Made by a program: the position numbers and the translations under genes. Shown in pieces: positions 25,246 through 31,943 of a DNA stretch of 64,000 nucleotides. The notes below the pieces were generated by a model, which ran no database searches, was not told where the DNA came from, and saw nothing but the letters and a program-made list of their open reading frames with translations. How positions within the stretch are numbered: the first letter of the stretch is position 1; every line of letters starts with the position of its first letter. The stretch comes from Anaerorhabdus sp036636695 (lineage in GTDB: Bacteria > Bacillota_I > Bacilli_A > Erysipelotrichales > Erysipelotrichaceae), in the NCBI RefSeq assembly GCF_036636695.1, contig NZ_JAVWNW010000002.1; one strand, written 5' to 3'.

Positions 25246-25325
25246 TTGACAACTCAATAATATGTGTTATGATGTCTTATATAAAAGAGATGTCATAACA
25301 CGTATTATCGCTTATATGATATAAT
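25246..25325 (+). promoter_or_regulatory. gntR-PTS promoter region with a 14-bp inverted repeat operator
   Basis: A promoter TTGACA (25246-25251) with TATGAT (25268-25273), 16-base spacer. An inverted repeat with 14-bp arms and one mismatch, AATATGTGTTATGA (25259-25272) and TCATAACACGTATT (25293-25306), covers the -10 box. A second possible -10, TATAAT, lies at 25320-25325. The dyad is the likely binding site of the GntR protein encoded next. Confidence 0.7.
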
Positions 25326-25349
25326 GTAGTAAACGTAATGGAGGATATC

Positions 25350-26081
25350 ATGAGTAATCTACAAAATAAGGTAGCATCACCTTTATATCAACAGCTTTAT
25401 GATGCGATAATGGAAAAAATTACAGTTGGGGAATATCAAGTAGGGAGCCAAATCCCATCTGAAGATCAATTAAGTCAAATTTATAAAGTAAGTCGAATTA
25501 CTGTACGAAGTGCAATCCAAAAGCTTTGTGATGACAACGTACTTGTTAAGAAGCATGGTAAAGGAACTTTTGTTTCATTACCTGTCTATGTTGAAATTGT
25601 GAGTGCTGAAGGTAGTTTTACAAAGTCATGTATTCAAATGGGGAAAACACCAAGTACAGAAATATTATCCAAAGATTTGAAGTATGTTGATAAACGAATT
25701 TGTGAGCAATTGAATATTGATGAAAATGAAAAAGCGATTCATATTCAACGTTTACGATTTATTGACGGTCATGCGAGTATGCTTGAAGAAGATTATTTTA
25801 TAGCAAATTTTGATTTTATGCTTAATAAAAAAGTTGAACAACAGCCATTGCTGGATGTTATTCGTGAAAATACTGGAAACACAGCGAAATTCTTTGATGA
25901 TGTTATTGAAATTAAATATGCAACAAAGGAACAAGCGAAACATCTAGATTGTGTTGTTGGAACACCTTTGTTGTATGTGAGTCAAGTTGTAGTAGGTGAT
26001 TCAAATCAAGTGCTTTATTATAACGAACAGTATATTCGTAGTGATATATATAAGTTTACAGTAAGATCAAGTAACAAATAG
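25350..26081 (+). CDS. GntR-family regulator (HutC/UTRA type)
   Basis: 243 aa. Winged helix-turn-helix in residues about 8-75 (SPLYQQLYDAIMEKI, then SEDQLSQIYKVSRITVRSAI and KHGKGTFV), followed by a UTRA effector domain (about 90-240) with IQRLRFIDGHASMLEEDY. UTRA domains in this group bind phosphorylated sugars or related small molecules. It is divergent from nothing and sits at the head of the PTS cluster, so it probably controls that cluster, with the incoming phosphosugar as inducer. ATG 25350 follows GGAGG; ATG 25338 is upstream of that site. Confidence 0.92.
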   Translation: MSNLQNKVASPLYQQLYDAIMEKITVGEYQVGSQIPSEDQLSQIYKVSRITVRSAIQKLCDDNVLVKKHGKGTFVSLPVYVEIVSAEGSFTKSCIQMGKTPSTEILSKDLKYVDKRICEQLNIDENEKAIHIQRLRFIDGHASMLEEDYFIANFDFMLNKKVEQQPLLDVIRENTGNTAKFFDDVIEIKYATKEQAKHLDCVVGTPLLYVSQVVVGDSNQVLYYNEQYIRSDIYKFTVRSSNK

Positions 26082-26142
26082 ATTTTGAATAAAAGTAGTA
26101 AATCAAAAAAGTTGTTTTTAGTGCGCCTAAAAGGAGGATATG

Positions 26143-26562
26143 ATGAGAAGAATTATATTAGCATCACATGGAAAACTAGCTGAGGGAATGAAAGACGCAG
26201 CGAAGCTTATTACTGGAGATTTAGCCGAAACAATTGAAACTTATTGTTTAATGCCAGGAAGTGCACCACTTGATTATGCAACTCAATTACAAGAAGAGAT
26301 TACGAATAATCAAGATGTCGAATTTGTAATTGTAACGGATTTATATGGTGCAAGTGTTTGTTCGGCTATGTATCCATTAACATTTTATCCAAATGTTAAG
26401 CTGTTTACAGGATTGAGTTTACCTATCGTATTGAACTTGTTGCTAAGTTATACTGAACAACTAAATCCAAGCAGTATCCAAGAGATACTACAAGAATCAA
26501 AAGAGGGTATTAAATTTATAGTTGCCCAAAGCAATGCTGAGCAAGTCGAAAATGACTTTTAG
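26143..26562 (+). CDS. PTS mannose/fructose/sorbose-family EIIA component
   Basis: 139 aa. The start MRRIILASHGKLAEGMKDA is typical of ManX-type EIIA domains, with His9 as the phosphorylated residue. EFVIVTDLYGASVCSA matches the conserved central strand. It accepts phosphate from HPr and passes it to EIIB. ATG 26143 is preferred over the ATG one codon earlier because AAGGAGG then sits 5 bases away. Confidence 0.93.
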   Translation: MRRIILASHGKLAEGMKDAAKLITGDLAETIETYCLMPGSAPLDYATQLQEEITNNQDVEFVIVTDLYGASVCSAMYPLTFYPNVKLFTGLSLPIVLNLLLSYTEQLNPSSIQEILQESKEGIKFIVAQSNAEQVENDF

Positions 26563-26576
26563 AAAGAGGTAATAGA

Positions 26577-27314
26577 ATGAGTAAAGATTTTTTATCACTA
26601 TTTCAAAATGAAAAACCAATAATTGGCATGATTCATCTAAAAGGAAAAGATGATGAAGATGTATTTGAAAGATCCAAAAAAGAAATTGCAATTTATATTG
26701 AACATGGTGTTGACGGTATTATCTTAGAAACATACTTTGGTAATTACTATCAACTTGAAAGAATACTAGAATATGTAGAAAAAAGTAATCTTCCAGTCGT
26801 GTATGGCGTAAATTGTTTAAATGTTGATCATTTAGGATTTCATTTAGCTAATAAGTATCATGCACAATTTGTTCAAATAGATTCTGTGGTAGGACATGTA
26901 AAAGAAAGAGATGAACCATCGCTACATGAATTTTTCAAAATTGAAAGAGAAAATTCAGATGCTTGTTTAATTGGTGGTGTTCGCTTTAAATATCAACCTG
27001 TTCTTTCAAGTCATACGGTTGAGGAAGATTTGAAAACAGCAATGACGCGCTGTGATGGTATTTGCGTTACAGGGGAAGCAACAGGTGAAAATACATCCAT
27101 CGAAAAAATTAAGCAGTTCAAAGATACGGTTGGTGATTTCCCGGTGATTGTTGCAGCTGGAATAACGAAAGAAACCTTGGAAGAACAAATGAGTATTGCG
27201 GATGCAGCAATCATTGGTAGTTATTTCAAAGATACGCGCATAGATACAGGCGATGTTTGTGCAGAACACGTGAAGGAAATTACAGATATTATTAAAAGAA
27301 TGAGAGGGAAATAA
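26577..27314 (+). CDS. BtpA/SgcQ-family TIM-barrel protein
   Basis: 245 aa. N-terminal PIIGMIHLKG, central GVDGIILETYFGNYY and VNCLNVDHLG, and late CDGICVTGEATGENT and AAIIGSYFKDT match the BtpA/SgcQ family, predicted TIM barrels. SgcQ belongs to an uncharacterised PTS cluster in E. coli; BtpA was named for photosystem I assembly. The enzymatic activity is not known. Placed between EIIA and EIIB, it probably acts on the phosphosugar that the PTS delivers, perhaps as an aldolase- or epimerase-like enzyme. Spacing of 14 and 1 bases to its neighbours shows a single operon. Confidence 0.85.
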   Translation: MSKDFLSLFQNEKPIIGMIHLKGKDDEDVFERSKKEIAIYIEHGVDGIILETYFGNYYQLERILEYVEKSNLPVVYGVNCLNVDHLGFHLANKYHAQFVQIDSVVGHVKERDEPSLHEFFKIERENSDACLIGGVRFKYQPVLSSHTVEEDLKTAMTRCDGICVTGEATGENTSIEKIKQFKDTVGDFPVIVAAGITKETLEEQMSIADAAIIGSYFKDTRIDTGDVCAEHVKEITDIIKRMRGK

Positions 27315-27315
27315 C

Positions 27316-27789
27316 ATGATAAAACTTGTCAGAATTGATCATCGATTATTGCATGGGCAAGTAGCCTTTGCGTGGACAAAGAGCTTAGGGACAAATTGTA
27401 TCTTAATCGCAAATGATGAAGTTGCCAAAGACAATTTACGCATGTCAGCATTGAGAATGGCAGCTCCTAGTGGAGTAAAACTCGTAATTAAAAATATGGA
27501 AGATTCAATCACAGCTTTAAACTCAGGTGTTACTGATAAATATCATTTGATGATTATTCTTGAATCTATAAAAGATGCGGATGAACTAACAAAACAAGTT
27601 CCATCAATTAAAAATGTAAACTTGGGGGGAGTTAAAACCGAGGAGGGTAAAAAACAAATATCAATGGCTGTATTTGTTTCACCTGAAGAGATTCAACGAT
27701 TACAAGATATGAATCAAAGAGGAATAGCCGTTGAAGTAAAAATGGTACCGGAAGATAAGGGTCAAGATGTAATGGACCTTATTAAATAA
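27316..27789 (+). CDS. PTS mannose/fructose/sorbose-family EIIB component
   Basis: 157 aa. MIKLVRIDHRLLHGQVAFAW contains the phosphorylated His13 in the signature D-x-R-L-x-H-G-Q-V. It receives phosphate from EIIA and transfers it to the sugar during transport through EIIC/EIID. Starts one base after the BtpA-like gene stop. Confidence 0.95.
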   Translation: MIKLVRIDHRLLHGQVAFAWTKSLGTNCILIANDEVAKDNLRMSALRMAAPSGVKLVIKNMEDSITALNSGVTDKYHLMIILESIKDADELTKQVPSIKNVNLGGVKTEEGKKQISMAVFVSPEEIQRLQDMNQRGIAVEVKMVPEDKGQDVMDLIK

Positions 27790-27807
27790 AAAAAGGAGGA
27801 TGGTAAA

Positions 27808-28581
27808 ATGGTAGTACAAGCATTATTAATCTTTTGTATCGCTGCCTTTGGTTATTTGAATAGTTTCTTTGCAAGTTCAAATATAGGCAGACCCCTTGTA
27901 GTTTCTACATTGGTTGGATGGGCATTAAATGATTTAAGAACAGGAATTATGGCAGGAGCGACCTTGGAACTTGTTTGGTTAGGGGCATTCCCAATTGGTG
28001 CAAGTAATCCCCCAGATTATACATCAGGGGCAATTCTAGGAACTGCATATGTTATCTTATCAGGTGCAGACATTGCTTCAGCAGTTCTTCTTGCGGTACC
28101 CGTAGCAACATTAACAGCATTATTATCTAATTTCATGATGATGTTCGTTGTTCCAATTATTGGGCATAAAGCAGATCGTTATGCTGAAAAAGGTGATTGT
28201 AATGGTGTTGATATGATGCATTATCTTGCGATTGTGGTTCAAATTATTCCACAAGCAGGAATCGTAGCATTGGCATTCTATTTTGGTGAACCAGTAATTG
28301 AAAGTGTTATTGCAAGCATTCCACAATGGTTAAACAGCGGTTTAAATTACGCTACGGGATTAATTCCAGCGATTGGGTTTGCGATGATTGCTCGAATGAT
28401 TATGAACAAGCAATTAGCATGTTTCTTATTCCTTGGATTCTTATTGTGTGCTTATCTCAATATGCCAATTATTGGTCTTGCAGGAATTGGAGCATGTATC
28501 GTAGCATTCTTATTCTTTAATGAAAAGAAAAATAATACTGTTGTAATGGATGGAGGTGTTCAAGATGACAATGAGTTCTAG
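27808..28581 (+). CDS. PTS mannose/fructose/sorbose-family EIIC permease
   Basis: 257 aa, seven to eight membrane segments. LVVSTLVGWALNDLRTGIM and LELVWLGAFPIGASNPPDY are the conserved EIIC text around the sugar site. It pairs with EIID, whose start lies inside its last codons. The sugar cannot be told from sequence. Confidence 0.94.
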   Translation: MVVQALLIFCIAAFGYLNSFFASSNIGRPLVVSTLVGWALNDLRTGIMAGATLELVWLGAFPIGASNPPDYTSGAILGTAYVILSGADIASAVLLAVPVATLTALLSNFMMMFVVPIIGHKADRYAEKGDCNGVDMMHYLAIVVQIIPQAGIVALAFYFGEPVIESVIASIPQWLNSGLNYATGLIPAIGFAMIARMIMNKQLACFLFLGFLLCAYLNMPIIGLAGIGACIVAFLFFNEKKNNTVVMDGGVQDDNEF

Positions 28582-29395
28582 TAGTATGAAAAAACTAACA
28601 AAAAAAGAATTAAATCAAATCTTTATTCGCTCATGTCAATTGGATATTTCATGGGACTATGAACGTCAACAACATATTGCCTATTCATATGCATTGACAC
28701 CAGTAGTTCGTAAGTTATACCCAAATAAAGAAGATGAAGAAAAAAGAGTAGAAGCATTGAAACGTGGTCTTGAATTCATGGCAATCACACCACAATTATC
28801 ACCATTACTTATGGGAATCAATGCTGCAATGGAAGAAGAAAATGCCAATAATCCTGATTTTGATGGAAATTCTATCAATGCGGTAAAAACATCATTGATG
28901 GGTCCATTAGCGGGAATTGGGGACTCTTTAATTCCAGGTACATTAAGAATAATCGCAGCAGGGATTGCTATCTCCTTTGCTGCAGCAGGAAATATCTTAG
29001 GACCTATTCTATATTTACTTATTTTCAATATTCCAGCATTTATTATTCGTTATTATAGTTTGAAATTTGGTTATTCATTTGGCTCTAGCTTTATTGAAAA
29101 AATTGCTAAGAGTGGAATTATGAATAAAGTATCATATTATGCAGGAATTGTTGGTTTAATGGTTATTGGTGGAATGATTTGTCAACAAATCTGGTTAGAT
29201 TTACCAATTATGGTAGGTAGCGGAGATTTTGCACAACCACTAACTTATTATTTAGATCAAATCATGCCATGTCTAATACAACTAGGTGTCTTTGGATTCA
29301 TGTATTGGATTTTAGGTAAAAAGGTAAAAACAACAACAATTTTATTATCACTAGTAGTGGTATGCTGTGCTCTTTCATTTATCTTTGGGCTATAA
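28565..29395 (+). CDS. PTS mannose/fructose/sorbose-family EIID component
   Basis: 276 aa. N-terminal cytoplasmic part LTKKELNQIFIRSCQLDISW, the EFMAITPQLSPLLMGINAAME block, then SLMGPLAGIGDSLIPGTLR, all characteristic of ManZ-type EIID, and several membrane segments after residue 110. The start is ATG 28565, preceded by GGAGGTG; the frame is open from 28550. Last gene of the PTS operon. Confidence 0.94.
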   Translation: MTMSSSSMKKLTKKELNQIFIRSCQLDISWDYERQQHIAYSYALTPVVRKLYPNKEDEEKRVEALKRGLEFMAITPQLSPLLMGINAAMEEENANNPDFDGNSINAVKTSLMGPLAGIGDSLIPGTLRIIAAGIAISFAAAGNILGPILYLLIFNIPAFIIRYYSLKFGYSFGSSFIEKIAKSGIMNKVSYYAGIVGLMVIGGMICQQIWLDLPIMVGSGDFAQPLTYYLDQIMPCLIQLGVFGFMYWILGKKVKTTTILLSLVVVCCALSFIFGL

Positions 29396-29581
29396 ACATC
29401 ATTTATATTTATTAAATAGTATGTAGTTAACAAGAAAATTGATTTGTGCTACAAATCATTCAAAGAACCTTTATAAGATCCCCAAACTCCTTTCTCGTAG
29501 AGTTTGTATCTATTAAACTCAGTGACCTTCTATGCTACTGCGTAGTTGTTGACGAAAGATGGGTTCAATAGCTTCGTTTTG

Positions 29582-29668
29582 GATTCCTACTTCAAGTTCA
29601 TCAAAGTCCAAATCCATCATCTAACAGTGATGGTATTCAAAGCTTTGTTGAAGTAGGTATCTTTTTTA
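29582..29668 (+). terminator. Long stem-loop with T tail downstream of the PTS operon
   Basis: Arms 29582-29595 (containing CCTACTTCAA) and 29648-29661 (containing TTGAAGTAGG) pair over 14 bp with one mismatch. Inside are CAAAG / CTTTG (29602-29606, 29643-29647) and CCATCA / TGATGG (29614-29619, 29628-29633). Six T follow. It is unusually long for a simple terminator. Confidence 0.6.
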
Positions 29669-29809
29669 TTGTATTAAACTAAGCAGTGGATGTTCTGTTG
29701 GCTTTGCATTCTTAAAGACTTGTTTCATTTGTTTCCAAGTAGAGGTAAAATACTGACACTCTCTTGGTATTCTTTCTTGATATCCTATTCCTTGTCTTGC
29801 GAGTATCAT
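29666..29809 (-). CDS. Possible 47-aa small protein or remnant
   Basis: A minus-strand frame of 47 codons starting ATG at 29809, with AAGGAG 5 bases upstream. The product is basic and Gln-rich (starts MILARQGIGYQERIPRECQ, ends HPLLSLIQ) and has no membrane segment. Downstream on the same strand, 29519-29620 and the stretch ending at 29449 also translate to protein-like text in other frames. This could be a real small protein or the 3' end of a decayed gene. I do not recognise it. Confidence 0.25.
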   Translation of the reverse strand: MILARQGIGYQERIPRECQYFTSTWKQMKQVFKNAKPTEHPLLSLIQ

Positions 29810-29883
29810 AGCCACTCCTTGATGAATGGATATCCTCCTTAATCACTTGTGATTCTAATTCTCTTAGATAAAGACGATTGGAG

Positions 29884-29918
29884 GAAGATTATGTCATATC
29901 AGAATAGTCTTCTTTTTT
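29884..29918 (+). terminator. Second T-tailed hairpin before glgB
   Basis: GAAGATTAT / ATAGTCTTC stem (one G-T pair), 11-nt loop, then six T. It insulates glgBP from upstream transcription. Confidence 0.65.
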
Positions 29919-29946
29919 CTTTATTTTTCACAAGTGATGAATAACC

Positions 29947-29965
29947 TAATAAAACCGGTTTATTA
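29947..29965. promoter_or_regulatory. AAACCGGTTT palindrome upstream of glgB (LacI-family-type operator)
   Basis: AAACCGGTTT is a perfect 10-bp dyad with CG at its centre, extended by TAATA on both sides with one extra A. LacI/GalR proteins bind AT-rich dyads centred on CG, and this one lies about 45 bases before the glgB promoter. No LacI-family gene is in the window. Confidence 0.5.
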
Positions 29966-30008
29966 AGGGGATTCTGGTCAAAAATCAATAGGAATTTAAT
30001 CTGAATAA

Positions 30009-30017
30009 TGGTAAAAT
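30009..30017 (+). promoter_or_regulatory. Extended -10 promoter of glgBP
   Basis: TGGTAAAAT is an extended -10 element (TGn then TAAAAT). No good -35 box lies 16-18 bases upstream. Confidence 0.5.
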
Positions 30018-30041
30018 GAAAATATATCTAGGGAGGTATTT

Positions 30042-31943
30042 ATGACCTACACTACAATAATAGAAAGCTTTCATCAGGGGCATGCAATTGATTCATACAA
30101 ATTGTTCGGTGCTCATTTTGCATATGAGGCAAAGGAAGGTGTTCGTTTTACCGTATATGCACCAAATGCAAAAGAAGTACAAATTATAGGTGGATTCAAT
30201 GGATGGGATGGTGAAAATCATCTCATGGAAAGAACGACAGATACAGGAGTTTGGAGTCTTTTTATTCCAGGATTAAAAGAGTGGGAAACTTATAAATATC
30301 GCATAACAAGTTGGGATGGGAAAATTTTAGATAAATCAGATCCATATGCGTTTTATAGTGAAACACGTCCTCAAACAGCATCAAAGATTGTGAATCTAGA
30401 TGAGATCGTTTGGAAAGATCAAAAATGGATGAAACAACGGACTAAAAATATTGATAAGCCAATGAATATTTATGAAGTTCATGCTGGATCATGGAAGCGT
30501 TATGAAGATGGACAGTGGTTTAACTATCTTGAATTAGAAAAACAATTAATTCCTTATGTAAAAGAAAAAGGATTTACACATATTGAACTCATGCCTTTAG
30601 GTGAACATCCATTTGATGGTTCATGGGGATATCAAGCAATTGGATACTTCTCATGTACATCAAGATATGGTAATCCAAAAGAGTTTGCGCATTTTGTAGA
30701 TGCCTGTCATCGCAATGGTATCGGTGTCATTATGGATATGGTACCAGTACATTTTGTAAAAGATAGTCATGGTTTAAGAGAATTTGATGGAAAACCTGTT
30801 TATGAATATAAAAATCCTAGTGATGCGAATAGTCAATGGGGAACATGTAACTTTGATTTATGGAGTGAAGAAGTACGATCATTCTTAATCAGTAGTGCCG
30901 GTTTCTGGTGTGATGTATATCATATTGATGGTATTCGAATTGATGCAGTTGCGAATATGATTTTTTGGGAAGGAAATAAAGATCGCGGAACAAATGATGG
31001 AGCATTAACATTCATGCGCCGTATGAATTATTACCTCAACAAAGAATATCCAAGTGTTATGCTAATTGCGGAAGATAGTAGTGATTATCCAAAAGTAACT
31101 CAATCACCATTGGATTCAGGATTAGGTTTTGATTATAAATGGGACTTAGGATGGATGAATGATACGTTATCTTACTATGCTAGAGATCCTATTTATCGAA
31201 AATATCACCACAATAATTTATCTTTCTCAATGGCTTATTTCTATTCAGAAAAATTTATTTTACCACTATCACATGACGAAGTTGTCCATGGCAAAAAAAC
31301 CATTGTGGATAGAATGTGGGGAGATTATGACCAAAAATTCTCACAAGTACGCAATTTATATATTTATATGATGACACATCCAGGAAAGAAGTTATCTTTC
31401 ATGGGGAATGAATTAGGTATGTTTAGGGAATTTGATGAATCAAGAGAATGTGATTGGTTTTTACTAAATTATCCAAGACATGATAGTTTCTTGCGGTTTT
31501 ATGAAGATTTAAATAAAATTTATCTTCATCATGAATGTTTAAGTAAAAATGATTATGATAATAAGAGTTTTAAATGGATAGATGCGGATAATGCTGATCA
31601 AAGTATTTACTCATTCTATCGTGAAAGCAAAGATGAAATCTTAGTTACAATTTTAAATATGACTCCTGTTGCACTTGAAGAGTTTAAATTAGGAGTTCCT
31701 TATAAAGGAACTTATACAGAGCTAATCAATTCAGAAAGGGATATTTATGATGGTTGTAACATGTGTAATTTTAAACCAATACGTAGTAAGAAAGATAAGA
31801 TGAATAATCTTGAAAATAGTATACATGTTCGATTAGCGCCTTTTGGCGGTATCATCTTACGTTTTGATAAAACAACATTGAAGGAAACAAAAAAACCTGT
31901 AAAACCAACAAGAACAAAGGAGACCAAAAATGTTCACAAATAA
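30042..31943 (+). CDS. glgB: 1,4-alpha-glucan branching enzyme
   Basis: 633 aa, GH13 branching enzyme. N-terminal CBM48 (about 20-110; VQIIGGFNGWDGENH), then the TIM barrel. Catalytic residues: nucleophile Asp301 in IRIDAV, acid/base Glu344 in IAEDSSDYP, and the third carboxylate in LSHDEVVHGKK. GWMNDTLSYY and MGNELGMFREFDES are typical GlgB. A Lys/Thr-rich tail of about 25 residues follows the usual end. It adds alpha-1,6 branches to glycogen. Its end overlaps glgP by 14 bases, so the two are cotranslated. Confidence 0.96.
   Translation: MTYTTIIESFHQGHAIDSYKLFGAHFAYEAKEGVRFTVYAPNAKEVQIIGGFNGWDGENHLMERTTDTGVWSLFIPGLKEWETYKYRITSWDGKILDKSDPYAFYSETRPQTASKIVNLDEIVWKDQKWMKQRTKNIDKPMNIYEVHAGSWKRYEDGQWFNYLELEKQLIPYVKEKGFTHIELMPLGEHPFDGSWGYQAIGYFSCTSRYGNPKEFAHFVDACHRNGIGVIMDMVPVHFVKDSHGLREFDGKPVYEYKNPSDANSQWGTCNFDLWSEEVRSFLISSAGFWCDVYHIDGIRIDAVANMIFWEGNKDRGTNDGALTFMRRMNYYLNKEYPSVMLIAEDSSDYPKVTQSPLDSGLGFDYKWDLGWMNDTLSYYARDPIYRKYHHNNLSFSMAYFYSEKFILPLSHDEVVHGKKTIVDRMWGDYDQKFSQVRNLYIYMMTHPGKKLSFMGNELGMFREFDESRECDWFLLNYPRHDSFLRFYEDLNKIYLHHECLSKNDYDNKSFKWIDADNADQSIYSFYRESKDEILVTILNMTPVALEEFKLGVPYKGTYTELINSERDIYDGCNMCNFKPIRSKKDKMNNLENSIHVRLAPFGGIILRFDKTTLKETKKPVKPTRTKETKNVHK

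Larger units (their letters stand above)
29396..30041. other. 646-base gap without a confident gene: hairpins, terminator-like structures and a LacI-type dyad
   Basis: Features seen here: hairpin TGATTTGT / ACAAATCA (29440-29458); a CAAACTC / GAGTTTG hairpin (29483-29506) whose right arm can instead pair with AAACTC at 29515-29520; a long T-tailed stem-loop (29582-29668); an inverted repeat ATCACTTGTGA / TCACAAGTGAT (29842-29852, 29928-29938) enclosing a second T-tailed hairpin; the palindrome AAACCGGTTT; and the glgB promoter. On the minus strand several short stretches translate to protein-like text in changing frames, which may be a decayed gene. Confidence 0.6.

Noticed and set aside
29842..29938. 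ATCACTTGTGA / TCACAAGTGAT as ends of a small insertion sequence
   Set aside because: Only 97 bases lie between, with no transposase and no target duplication that I could see; a hairpin or chance repeat is as likely.
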